Origin: Prevotella sp. E13-27
Lineage (GTDB): Bacteria; Bacteroidota; Bacteroidia; Bacteroidales; Bacteroidaceae
Direction of reading: 5' to 3'
Assembly: GCF_023217965.1 (NCBI RefSeq)
Contig: NZ_JALPSC010000001.1
Location: 2,046,001-2,110,000, forward strand
DNA length: 64,000 nucleotides
Position 1 is the first letter of the stretch, and every line of letters starts with the position of its first letter. The notes beneath the pieces were generated by a model. That model had not been told where the DNA came from. It searched no databases and saw only the letters and a list, made by a program, of their open reading frames with translations. Below are positions 1 through 6,933 of this stretch, piece by piece. Both the position numbers and the translations under genes were made by a program.

Positions 1-639
1 ACCACAGGCTTGGTCATTCCTAATGCAGGACATATCTATCTTGGCGACGAGGAGGTGACCAGCTATCCTGTCTATAAGCGTGCCCGTGCAGGCATTGGCT
101 ATCTTGCTCAGGAGGCCTCTGTGTTCCGTAAGATGAGTGTTGAGGACAACATCCTTTCCGTTCTTGAGATGACAGGCAAGCCCCGCGATTATCAGCTTGA
201 GAAACTGGAGAGCCTGATAAAGGAGTTCCGACTGGGCAAGGTCCGCAAGAACAAGGGTGACCAGCTGTCGGGCGGTGAGCGTCGCCGCTGTGAGATAGCA
301 CGCTGTCTGGCCATTGAGCCAAAGTTCATCATGCTTGATGAGCCCTTTGCTGGCGTTGACCCTATCGCCGTTGAGGATATCCAGTTCATCGTCTGGAAAC
401 TGAAAGACCGAAATATCGGCATCCTCATCACTGACCATAACGTCGAGGACACGCTTTGTATCACCAACCGTGCTTATCTGCTGTTCGAGGGACGCATACT
501 CTTTCATGGCACTCCCGAAGAGCTGGCTGCCAACGAGGTGGTGCGCAAGAACTATCTCACCGATTCGTTTGTCCTTCGACAAAAGGACTTCCAACTGCTC
601 GAAGAGGAACGACGCAAAAAAGAAGAGGACTTGTTCTAA
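1..639 (+). CDS. lptB: LptB, LPS-export ABC transporter ATPase (5' truncated by window)
   Basis: ATP-binding subunit of the Lpt machine, which powers movement of lipopolysaccharide from the inner membrane across the periplasm with LptF/LptG. The reading frame is open from base 1, so the Walker A part lies outside the window; 212 residues are present against about 240-255 in the family. Visible are the Q-loop region ([15 protein letters not shown]), the ABC signature [16 protein letters not shown], Walker [14 protein letters not shown] and the switch region ITDHNV. The charged C-terminal tail rich in Lys/Glu overlaps a terminator. The gene is a housekeeping neighbour and probably marks the chromosomal border of the capsule locus. 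The family call is firm. Confidence 0.95.
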   Translation, partial: TTGLVIPNAGHIYLGDEEVTSYPVYKRARAGIGYLAQEASVFRKMSVEDNILSVLEMTGKPRDYQLEKLESLIKEFRLGKVRKNKGDQLSGGERRRCEIARCLAIEPKFIMLDEPFAGVDPIAVEDIQFIVWKLKDRNIGILITDHNVEDTLCITNRAYLLFEGRILFHGTPEELAANEVVRKNYLTDSFVLRQKDFQLLEEERRKKEEDLF

Positions 640-654
640 GTCCTCTTCTTTTTT
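616..654 (+). terminator. Rho-independent terminator of lptB
   Basis: Perfect long inverted repeat: the 5' arm (616-632) lies in the last codons of lptB, the stop codon begins in the 5-nt loop, and the 3' arm ends in a T run at 649-654. It should isolate lptB from the capsule locus. Confidence 0.9.
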
Positions 655-685
655 GCTTATGTTTTAGAAAGGTTTTTATTGTTTT

Positions 686-814
686 GCCATTAAAGAGATT
701 GAATCCCCAAAGGGGTAACGGGATTAGTGGAAAACTTCTCTGAGAGCTTGCTCTTAAGGAAGTTTGGCGCTGATACCGTTAGTACTCTGACAAGAGTACA
801 ATCTCTTTAATGGC
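686..814. repeat. Multi-hairpin (cloverleaf-like) palindromic element
   Basis: A perfect 16-bp inverted repeat, GCCATTAAAGAGATTG at 686-701 and its complement at 799-814, closes a 129-bp element. Inside are nested stems: CCCC/GGGG at 705-715, TAACGG/CCGTTA at 716-721 and 776-781, AAACTTC/GAAGTTT at 732-738 and 759-765, AGAG/CTCT at 743-754, and GTACTCT/AGAGTAC at 782-799. No coding frame or promoter is seen within it. It could be a small structured RNA, a REP/MITE-like mobile element or a recombination site. The structure is read directly; the function is unknown. Confidence 0.7.
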
Positions 815-899
815 GTTTTTGGGGTTTTTGTTAAGATAATAATACAATGTGAACCTATTTTTTCTATTATATTATAATGTATATGTAAGAAAAAATATG

Positions 900-907
900 T
901 ATCTTTG
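900..907 (+). promoter_or_regulatory. Promoter -7 element of the capsule locus leader
   Basis: TATCTTTG fits the Bacteroidales -7 consensus TAnnTTTG and follows an AT-rich stretch (840-899). No clear -33 TTTG is seen at the right distance. Transcription should start near 912, giving a leader of about 400 nt before the antiterminator gene. Confidence 0.75.
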
Positions 908-911
908 CACC

Positions 912-1317
912 CAATATCACGCCGTACTTGCCATTTTGGCAGTGAAGGTGTGGGCGTAATTCTTATTGGTACAGCGTCTTACAACGCGTGTTTTTCGGTT
1001 TCTTTGAACCTGAGAAATTCAAATAAATTGCTATCGAGAACATGGCTGAGTGGATGCTTAGGACGTGGTTATATAACGCCCCGTCAGTGCGTCGTGAGGC
1101 TCATTCGGGCCTCCGCGCACTCAACGGGTGTGAGCATATATAATCCAACGGCGTGAGCATGAATTCTGTCAGTTTATAGCAAGGGTTTTCTCAGGACCTA
1201 AAGAGACGGACGGGCAGAGTGAGGTTCACGCTCTTTTTGTATTCTTAGGTCATCTCCGACCAAGTTTCCATTTAGAGCTTCGCTGATTCCAAGACGCACT
1301 GGCGTAACAGCCTGATT
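912..1317 (+). promoter_or_regulatory. Structured 5' leader of the capsule locus
   Basis: About 400 nt between the promoter and the NusG-like gene. A three-segment stacked stem can be read: CCCGT/ACGGG (1080-1084, 1124-1128), GTGCG/CGCAC (1087-1091, 1116-1120) and GAGGC/GCCTC (1096-1100, 1109-1113). It is followed by a terminator-like hairpin at 1216-1239. UpxY-family antiterminators are known to act in the leaders of Bacteroides capsule operons, so this is probably the target. An open frame at 905-1156 (no ATG) runs through the hairpin and is judged non-coding. Confidence 0.65.
1216..1239 (+). terminator. Leader terminator-like hairpin (candidate antitermination site)
   Basis: AGAGTG (1216-1221) pairs with CGCTCT (1229-1234) with one G-T pair, and is followed by five T residues counting the last stem base. 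It lies about 80 bp before the antiterminator start and inside the transcribed leader, so it would cut off the locus unless read through. Confidence 0.55.
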
Positions 1318-2082
1318 ATGAGTATGCAAGAAGACTCTAATGCGTTGGTCATTGGTAATGGGGCTCAAAGTGAAAACGGGGGGCCTGCGGCGGAGCCGTG
1401 CCAAAAGAGGAACAAAAATTATCGTCGGTTGCGCAGCCTGACCACCAACCGAATCCTCCATCAGGAGAAGGAAAAATCCGTTGTCAAGAAAGTTTTTGAC
1501 CCTACAGCATGGTATATATATGGCGTGAAGAGAAACAAGGAGATTTATGTTTGCTCTTTTCTCAATGATTCCAAGAACATACCATTCCAGATAGAAGCAT
1601 ACGCTGCTGTCCAGCAAAAGATAGTCAGGTCATGTAAGAAAGGCCAGAAGTCAGACGGTTCCAAGAAACTTGTTGAAAAAGTTGTCATTCATGGCAAGGT
1701 CTTCATAAGAGTCGATGAGTCTCATCGTGTGGAAACCCTCAAACAATGTAACTTGCTGACTCATTGCATTATAGATCCTTCCCTTTCAAGAACCGAAGGC
1801 GGCTATCGTGACTTCGCCCGAGTTCCTGATTCTCAGATTAATGCTCTTAAAGCGGTGCTTGAACTGGCTGATGGTGCTGTCGAGTATTTTGATGAGCCTC
1901 TACAGGTCAATGAGACAGTCACTCTTAATGATGGCTTCTTATCAGAGTCCGAGGCTTTGAAAGGACTTAAGGGAAGCGTAGAGATGGTAAATGGAAAGAA
2001 AAGAGCTACTGTCATCCTCGACAACATCGGCTGTTTCAAGTTCACATTATCCGTCGAAGACTTAAAACGCTCCGTCAAATAA
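1318..2082 (+). CDS. NusG-family transcription antiterminator (UpxY-like)
   Basis: Locus-specific NusG paralogue expected to bind RNA polymerase at the leader and suppress termination across the long capsule operon. An NGN-like domain starts near residue 64 (AWYIYGVKRNKE), continues through KVFIRVDE, and has the family-typical FARVPDSQ near residue 165. A C-terminal KOW-like stretch (LKGSVEMVNGKKRATVIL) ends the protein. At 254 residues it is longer than usual UpxY proteins because of a basic, low-complexity N-terminal extension of about 55 residues. No ribosome site precedes the first ATG, so a later non-ATG start is possible. A role as first gene of the capsule locus agrees with UpxY biology. 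Confidence 0.85.
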   Translation: MSMQEDSNALVIGNGAQSENGGPAAEPCQKRNKNYRRLRSLTTNRILHQEKEKSVVKKVFDPTAWYIYGVKRNKEIYVCSFLNDSKNIPFQIEAYAAVQQKIVRSCKKGQKSDGSKKLVEKVVIHGKVFIRVDESHRVETLKQCNLLTHCIIDPSLSRTEGGYRDFARVPDSQINALKAVLELADGAVEYFDEPLQVNETVTLNDGFLSESEALKGLKGSVEMVNGKKRATVILDNIGCFKFTLSVEDLKRSVK

Positions 2083-2087
2083 CCCTC

Positions 2088-2102
2088 GCCATCTGTGATG
2101 GC
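2088..2102. repeat. 15-bp palindrome GCCATCTGTGATGGC, copy 1
   Basis: Six-bp stem with a 3-nt loop. Related copies occur at 3354-3368 (ACC/GGT ends), 3541-3555 and 43985-43999. All are intergenic, and the last two are followed by TCAATTTCTGT. A REP-like interspersed repeat. Confidence 0.7.
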
Positions 2103-2134
2103 CCATTATATTTTGAATAATTTTGGTTTAATTT

Positions 2135-2190
2135 GAGAGATTTCTCGCCTTTAGGCGACTCCAAAAAATACCCCTCACCATCTGTGAGAA
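2135..2190. repeat. Composite intergenic repeat, copy 1
   Basis: Contains the hairpin TCGCCTTTAGGCGA, then a short AT stretch, then CCCCTCACCATCTGTGA. The same order (TTTCTCGCCTTTAGGCGAC, AT-rich spacer, CCCCTGCCATCTATGATGG) recurs at 3507-3560, so the two copies flank the gene pair at 2284-3281. Confidence 0.7.
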
Positions 2191-2242
2191 ATACTAATTT
2201 TCTCCTGCAAAACCGACCAACTTTTCAATAATCGTGAAAACG

Positions 2243-2274
2243 CTTGGCTAGTCCAAGAACTTTTCGTATCTTTG
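2243..2274 (+). promoter_or_regulatory. Promoter with inverted-repeat operator
   Basis: -7 element TATCTTTG at 2267-2274, preceded by the inverted repeat CTTGG-N5-CCAAG (2243-2257) in the spacer, a likely repressor site. The wider block (CCTGCAAAA, CCAACTTT, ACTTTTCGTATCTTTG) is closely similar to the promoter at 44075-44123 in front of the antitoxin/PIN pair. Confidence 0.75.
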
Positions 2275-2283
2275 CCCCAAAAT

Positions 2284-2778
2284 ATGAAAATTATGGAGGA
2301 CAATGTTTCAACAATGGCATCCGAGCCAGTAGCAGCATGTTCCACGACATCCTACATGGATGCCATGGCGATGATTCATACCATGCACCTGACCAGGGAG
2401 GACAAGGAGCGTGTTGGACGGCGTCTTGTTGTTGAGACTACAGAGGCAAACCTCTCTAAAGCATTTGAGCGTATAGACCATCTTGGTCAGCTAAAGGATG
2501 ATTGGGACGGCTATGGAGCTAAGAAGATTTCGTATAATGTTCTCCGTAACCTGCGTGACGTATTGCTCATCTCTGACAATGACGATTGGGAGAACTGGAT
2601 GATTTCCCCTGCTCCCGACGGCACCATAGGACTGCAGTCAAAGCTTCACACATCATCTATCAGCGTAGGTGACAGGGAGTTCTCCTATTACAGTGCGAAA
2701 GGCGATATGGAGGACTGGGCTGACAATGTGACCTTCACTCCCTATTCTTTCCTTGAAGTAATGCGCAAGATAGTATGA
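2284..2778 (+). CDS. Uncharacterised protein, first gene of a coupled pair
   Basis: About 164 residues, soluble, no signal peptide. The most distinctive segment is LKDDWDGYGAKKISYNVLRN near the middle, resembling Bacteroidales hypothetical proteins that carry a WDGYGA motif and a C-terminal SYY/F-rich sheet region. I recognise the type but no function. The frame extends upstream to a TTG inside the -7 element, so that start is impossible; ATG codons at 2284, 2293 or 2314 are candidates. Its stop overlaps the next start by ATGA, so the two are translated together. The promoter with an operator and flanking repeats suggest an accessory module, possibly toxin-antitoxin-like, but this is only context. 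Confidence 0.75.
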   Translation: MKIMEDNVSTMASEPVAACSTTSYMDAMAMIHTMHLTREDKERVGRRLVVETTEANLSKAFERIDHLGQLKDDWDGYGAKKISYNVLRNLRDVLLISDNDDWENWMISPAPDGTIGLQSKLHTSSISVGDREFSYYSAKGDMEDWADNVTFTPYSFLEVMRKIV

Positions 2779-3281
2779 TTACAACATCACCTATTGACAA
2801 TAACGAGACAGTTGTCCGCATTCTCCATAAAGAGTGGGTCGTAGATGGCCAGCTTCAGATTACAGCCTTTGCTCTCCGTCAGGGCGAAAGCTATGTCTCT
2901 GTAAATAGACCCGCAGTAGACACCTTTTTAAGCGATGTCTCTGATTTCGTTTCCAAGCACGCAGACTATAAAATCAGCGATGAAGGTTCATTAGCATACC
3001 GCCAAGCAAGCCTTGGCGTATCTGCCGTACGGAATATCAAAGTTGAATTAGGTCAACTGTCTGCAGATGTTTCTGTTGAGGTAGAGCCGCGCGATGCACA
3101 TTACAAATCCCATGCAGGCATCTTCACCAGATACGACGAGAAGAATATCAAGGGAGGGCAGGAAACCATCCAGGATCAGAACGATTGCCTAATGCCTGTT
3201 AGAGCAATTCTTCAGAAAGTACAACATCAACTTCTGGCCCTGTCCACCCTAGAAGAACATGAGATAAGTATCTCTAAATAA
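2775..3281 (+). CDS. Uncharacterised protein, second gene of a coupled pair
   Basis: 168 residues, no membrane segment or signal peptide, mixed alpha/beta character. The middle part (SVNRPAVDTFLSDVSDFVSK) is followed by a segment rich in beta-strand formers and a C-terminal helix (MPVRAILQKVQHQLLALSTL). No catalytic motif is recognised. The start overlaps the upstream stop in ATGA, implying translational coupling, and a strong terminator follows 27 bp downstream, so the two genes form a closed operon inserted between the antiterminator and the sugar genes. Confidence 0.75.
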   Translation: MITTSPIDNNETVVRILHKEWVVDGQLQITAFALRQGESYVSVNRPAVDTFLSDVSDFVSKHADYKISDEGSLAYRQASLGVSAVRNIKVELGQLSADVSVEVEPRDAHYKSHAGIFTRYDEKNIKGGQETIQDQNDCLMPVRAILQKVQHQLLALSTLEEHEISISK

Positions 3282-3307
3282 CGCGCATTTAAAGAGAATC
3301 CCTCTTT

Positions 3308-3338
3308 GGTCACTCCTCACGGAGTTGACCCTTTTTTG
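3308..3338 (+). terminator. Rho-independent terminator after the gene pair
   Basis: GGTCACTCC (3308-3316) pairs with GGAGTTGACC (3321-3330) with one bulged base and a 4-nt loop, followed by TTTTTT. If the capsule operon is one transcript from 912, this terminator also has to be overcome by the antiterminator. Confidence 0.85.
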
Positions 3339-3506
3339 TTTACCCACCATCCTACCATCTATGATGGTTGAATAATGTTTTTTAGCGAAGCGATGTTTTT
3401 GCTTTCATTATTTCCTTGGTTCCTTAATTCCTTAGACCAAAAAACTCTGCGGGACATAAATAAATCTGTGGGACCATTGATAAATTTTGAATTAAATTTT
3501 GTTCAA

Positions 3507-3560
3507 TTTCTCGCCTTTAGGCGACCCATATAATACCCCTGCCATCTATGATGGCTCAAT
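3507..3560. repeat. Composite intergenic repeat, copy 2
   Basis: Second copy of the TCGCC-TTTA-GGCGA hairpin plus CCATC-TAT-GATGG palindrome block seen at 2135-2190. It runs on into TTTCTGC-type repeats ending in CTGCGGGAC (3563-3589), a sequence that recurs at 44060, 49254 and inside the primase gene. Confidence 0.7.
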
Positions 3561-3593
3561 TTCTGTCATTTCTGCTCTTTCTGCGGGACAAAA

Positions 3594-3686
3594 CATACTC
3601 TACCCATACTCTAGCCATACTCTATGCATACTCTACCCATACTCTAGCCATACTCTAAGCATACTCTAGGCATACTCCTTGAGTAT
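3594..3686. repeat. 11-bp tandem repeat array CATACTCTAnn
   Basis: Eight head-to-tail 11-bp units with variable last two bases, starting at 3594, 3605, 3616, 3627, 3638, 3649, 3660 and 3671. The last unit folds back as ATACTC-CTT-GAGTAT (3672-3686). There are no spacers, so this is not CRISPR. The surrounding stretch 3339-4024 holds no intact gene. Confidence 0.85.
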
Positions 3687-3771
3687 AGGTAGAGTAAGCT
3701 TAAAGCGAAGCAAAGGTGAGGCAAACATGAGGCAAAACAGAAACATCTTACCTCTTACATCATACATCTAA

Positions 3772-3940
3772 CATCTTTCGTATGGCACGAGTATAGCTGA
3801 AGCGAGAGTGGAGGCTTGGAAATGTGTTGTTGACAAAAGTGGTGCACCTGACAAGACGGCAGTGTTGCAACGTGTATCATGAAACACAACGGGATTTGGA
3901 TGTTGCCATTGCCTCTTTTTTAAAGACTAAGACAGATTGA
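3772..3940 (+). pseudogene. Frameshifted coding remnant, unknown family
   Basis: One frame reads ...SIAEARVEAWKCVVDKSG and on to AVLQRV (3772 to about 3885), then a stop; shifting frame at that point continues as YHETQRDLDVAIASFLKTK to a TGA at 3940. The two halves join as a plausible C-terminus with normal codon use, so I read it as the decayed 3' end of a gene. The family is not recognised. A 10-bp inverted repeat (AGATTGAGTT at 3934-3943, AACTCAATCT at 3959-3968) follows. Confidence 0.45.
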
Positions 3941-4024
3941 GTTAAAGATATATGGTCCAACTCAATCTACGGATACGAAGCGATATTTAATCCCGCCTAC
4001 ATTGACCTTTAATTATTAGACAAT

Positions 4025-4366
4025 ATGTTCATACCAAATATAACAGCGGAAGGCATTGCGCGAGAGATTGTCAGTAGGGCGATAGGGGAGAAAGCTGCAG
4101 CTGCTAATGACTTATATAATGCTATAAAGGATTTCCCTGCATTACAGCATCTAGTGGATTTGCTCCTAAAGCATACTCATAGGCAAACCATTACAGGTGA
4201 TGAATTGAACACGGCCATGAGTGAGTTGCTAACCTTCTACAATAGGAATACTGACAACAAATCATACTTGACACCAGACCAGAAAAATGTTGAGAAGATG
4301 ATGAACTATACTTTTGTAAGTATGGTAAATGATGTAATACGTTCTTACTTGGTAAGGATATATTGA
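4025..4366 (+). CDS. Small hypothetical protein before the sugar genes
   Basis: 113 residues, mostly helical, no signal peptide. Two helical halves are suggested: IAREIVSRAIGEKAAAANDL and VEKMMNYTFVSMVNDVIRSY, with an aromatic/basic C-terminus. I do not recognise the family. It lies between the antiterminator region and the first sugar-nucleotide gene, the place where Bacteroides loci carry upxZ (an antagonist of other UpxY proteins). I see no convincing sequence similarity, so that role is only positional. The gap to capG is 52 bp without a clear promoter. Confidence 0.65.
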   Translation: MFIPNITAEGIAREIVSRAIGEKAAAANDLYNAIKDFPALQHLVDLLLKHTHRQTITGDELNTAMSELLTFYNRNTDNKSYLTPDQKNVEKMMNYTFVSMVNDVIRSYLVRIY

Positions 4367-4418
4367 CTATGGAGAGGCTAGAGATAAGAACTACAAAGAA
4401 ATAAAATTATACACTATA

Positions 4419-5639
4419 ATGGCAAAATTTAAAGAGAATGGGAAGCTGAAGCTTCTGATAATTGTTGGAACACGCCCGGAGATTATCCGCTTGGCGGCAG
4501 TGATTAACAAGTGTCGTCAGTACTTTGACTGTCTGCTGGCACATACTGGGCAGAACTATGACTATAACCTCAATGGGGTATTCTTCAAGGATTTGAAGCT
4601 CGCAGATCCAGACATCTATATGGAAGCTGTAGGTGATGACCTCGGTTCTACGATGGGTAACATCATCGACAAATCATATAAGGTGATGGTTGAGACCAAG
4701 CCAGATGCAGTGCTAGTACTTGGTGATACAAATAGTTGCTTGTCAGTGATTGGTGCCAAGCGCCTGCACATTCCTATCTTCCATATGGAAGCAGGTAACC
4801 GCTGCAAGGATGAGTGCCTGCCAGAGGAAACCAACCGCCGCATTGTTGATATCATCAGCGATGTGAATATGGCTTACAGCGAGCATGCACGTCGTTATCT
4901 GGCTGATTGCGGCCTGCCCAAGGAGCGTACATACGTTACTGGTAGCCCAATGGCTGAGGTGCTGCACAACAACCTTGCAGAGATTGAAGCCAGCGATATC
5001 TTCGATAAATTGAACGCTAAACTTGACACTATTAACTTACCACTGTCTCTCAACTCTAAACTCTCAACTCTACACTTAGAGCCTAAGAAGTATATCCTGC
5101 TCTCTGCTCACCGTGAAGAGAATATCGATACTGAGAAGAACTTTATGAGTCTCTTCACTGCTATCAATAAGATGGCGGAGAAATACGATATGCCAATCCT
5201 TTATAGCTGTCATCCTCGTAGCCGTAAACGTTTGGAGCAGTCTGGCTTTAAACTGGACAGTCGTGTCATTCAGCATGAGCCTCTTGGCTTCCACGACTAC
5301 AACTGTCTTCAGATGAATGCTTTTGCTGTTGTATCTGATAGCGGTACTCTGCCAGAAGAAAGCAGTTTCTTTACAAGTGTTGGTCATCCTTTCCCTGCTA
5401 TCTGCATTCGTACCTCTACAGAGCGTCCTGAAGCAATCGATAAAGCTTGCTTCATCATCGCAGGAATTGACGAAAAATCATTGCTCCAAGCTGTAGATAC
5501 GGCAGTGACATTGAACCAGAATGGTGACTACGGCATTCCTGTTCCTGACTACATCGAGGAGAATGTCTCTACCAAGGTCGTAAAGATTATCCAGAGCTAT
5601 GTGGGTATTGTAAATAAGATGGTATGGCGAAAATTCTAG
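4419..5639 (+). CDS. capG: Non-hydrolysing UDP-GlcNAc 2-epimerase type enzyme (CapG/WecB-like)
   Basis: Epimerises C2 of a UDP-HexNAc. With CapF and CapE next to it, the likely step is the last one towards UDP-N-acetyl-L-fucosamine. Family hallmarks are the N-terminal IIVGTRPEIIRLAAV, HTGQNYD, the LGDTNS loop, HMEAGNRC, PEETNRRIVD and LLSAHREENID. At 406 residues it is slightly longer than the usual 375-390. Part of the excess is the in-frame stretch LPLSLNSKLSTLHLE (5039-5083), encoded by a CTCAACTCTAAACTCTCAACTC repeat that recurs in other genes here. It overlaps capF by 16 bp, indicating coupled expression. Confidence 0.9.
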   Translation: MAKFKENGKLKLLIIVGTRPEIIRLAAVINKCRQYFDCLLAHTGQNYDYNLNGVFFKDLKLADPDIYMEAVGDDLGSTMGNIIDKSYKVMVETKPDAVLVLGDTNSCLSVIGAKRLHIPIFHMEAGNRCKDECLPEETNRRIVDIISDVNMAYSEHARRYLADCGLPKERTYVTGSPMAEVLHNNLAEIEASDIFDKLNAKLDTINLPLSLNSKLSTLHLEPKKYILLSAHREENIDTEKNFMSLFTAINKMAEKYDMPILYSCHPRSRKRLEQSGFKLDSRVIQHEPLGFHDYNCLQMNAFAVVSDSGTLPEESSFFTSVGHPFPAICIRTSTERPEAIDKACFIIAGIDEKSLLQAVDTAVTLNQNGDYGIPVPDYIEENVSTKVVKIIQSYVGIVNKMVWRKF

Positions 5640-6829
5640 TGACAGGCGCAAAGGGGTTCGTTGGTAAGAATCTGTGCGCACAGCTGAATAACATTAAGGA
5701 TGGTAAGGCACGTTGCTATGGCGACGTGACAGTTGAGGCCGTGTATGAATATGACTTGGACTCAACTCCCGAGCAGTTGGACGAATACTGCAAGAATGCA
5801 GACTTCGTGTTTAACCTCGCAGGTGTGAACCGTCCGCAGAATCAGGAAGAGTTTATGCAGGGCAACTTTGGTTTTGCATCGACTTTGCTTGAAACGTTGA
5901 AGAAGCACGGCAATACCTGCCCTGTGATGCTTTCAAGCTCACAGCAAGCCTCTCTTACTGGTCGCTTTGGTAACAGCGAGTATGGCCGCAGTAAGAAGGC
6001 AGGTGAAGATCTGTTCTTGGAGTACGGCAAAGAGACTGGCGCAAGAATGTTGATTTACCGCTTCCCGAACCTCTTTGGCAAGTGGTGCCGTCCTAACTAT
6101 AATAGTGCTGTGGCAACATTCTGCAATGCTTTTGCTAACGACCTGCCATATACAGTGAATGACCCAAGCGTTGAACTGGAATTGTTGTATATTGATGACC
6201 TCGTTGATGAAATGATTGCTTGCCTGAAAGGTGAAGAGCATCATTGTGAATTTGACGGGCTTGATGTACTGCCGTCAGCAGAGGGACGTTACTGCTATTG
6301 CCCCATTACCCATCACGTAACGCTGGGCGAGATTGTAGAACTCTTGAAGGGTTTCGCTGAGCAGCCCAAGACATTGATGATACCAGAGATACCAGAGAAT
6401 AGCTTTGCAAAGAAGTTGTATAGCACATATCTGAGCTACTTGCCCAAGGAAAAAGTTGCTTTCCCTTTGAAGATGAATGTGGATGATCGTGGCTCGTTTA
6501 CAGAGTTGGTGCATACCCTCAATGCAGGTCAAGTGAGCATCAATATCTCAAAGCCAGGCATCACAAAGGGACAGCACTGGCATAATACCAAGTGGGAGTT
6601 CTTCATTGTTGTAGCCGGTCATGGTTTGATTCAGGAACGCAAATTGGGTACTGATGATATAATCGAGTTTGAGGTGAGTGGTGACAATATCCAGTGCATC
6701 CATATGTTGCCTGGTTATACCCATAACATCATCAACCTCAGTGACACAGAAAACCTCGTCACAGTAATGTACTGCAACGAGATATTCAATCCCAACAAAC
6801 CGGACACCTACTTCGAACCGGTAAAATAA
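5624..6829 (+). CDS. capF: CapF-like bifunctional UDP-sugar reductase/epimerase
   Basis: Second-stage enzyme of UDP-L-FucNAc synthesis. An N-terminal SDR domain with the NAD(P) motif GAKGFVG (residues 8-14) and the Y-x3-K site (SEYGRSKKA) reduces the 4-keto sugar. A C-terminal cupin from about residue 290 (ISKPGITKGQHWHNTKWEF) carries the metal/epimerase pocket. Length 401 is normal for CapF (about 370-400). Overlap with capG and the order G-F-E support one pathway. Confidence 0.9.
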   Translation: MAKILVTGAKGFVGKNLCAQLNNIKDGKARCYGDVTVEAVYEYDLDSTPEQLDEYCKNADFVFNLAGVNRPQNQEEFMQGNFGFASTLLETLKKHGNTCPVMLSSSQQASLTGRFGNSEYGRSKKAGEDLFLEYGKETGARMLIYRFPNLFGKWCRPNYNSAVATFCNAFANDLPYTVNDPSVELELLYIDDLVDEMIACLKGEEHHCEFDGLDVLPSAEGRYCYCPITHHVTLGEIVELLKGFAEQPKTLMIPEIPENSFAKKLYSTYLSYLPKEKVAFPLKMNVDDRGSFTELVHTLNAGQVSINISKPGITKGQHWHNTKWEFFIVVAGHGLIQERKLGTDDIIEFEVSGDNIQCIHMLPGYTHNIINLSDTENLVTVMYCNEIFNPNKPDTYFEPVK

Positions 6830-6882
6830 TAGTGATTATAATTTAAACAAGATATAGCAATGAGCTTATTTAAGGACATTTA

Positions 6883-6916
6883 GAGTCCCTTGATAAGGGA
6901 CGGCTATAATGCAGGG
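6883..6916. repeat. 34-bp repeat with hairpin between duplicated capE starts
   Basis: GAGTCCCTTGATAAGGGAC plus GGCTATAA(T/A)GCAGGG matches 49172-49205 with one mismatch. Directly before it (6860-6883) a mini-frame starts ATGAGCTTATTTAAGGACAT and stops after seven codons. It looks like a diverged copy of the capE start ATGAGTACATTTAAGGATAA at 6934, as if the element had been inserted between two copies of the gene start. Confidence 0.7.
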
Positions 6917-6933
6917 ATAAAATTATTAATGTT

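Noticed and set aside
686..814. Invertible promoter segment of the Bacteroides capsule type
   Set aside because: Inverted repeats are present, but no TAnnTTTG promoter is found inside on either strand, the likely promoter (900) lies outside, and the interior is a set of hairpins.
905..1156. 83-codon open frame in the capsule leader
   Set aside because: It begins at a TTG inside the -7 element, has no ATG, and runs through the stacked hairpin at 1080-1128; the structure explains the conservation better than a protein.
1371..1383. Other short G/C runs (five or six bases) in several genes, such as 18942, 24166 and 31866, as phase-variable tracts
   Set aside because: Runs of five or six are common by chance and the genes are in frame; only runs of eight or more were counted.
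1198..1617. 139-codon minus-strand frame over the antiterminator start
   Set aside because: Antisense to the NusG-like gene and its leader, no recognisable domain.
3594..3681. CRISPR-like array
   Set aside because: Units are 11 bp and directly adjacent, with no spacers and no cas genes.
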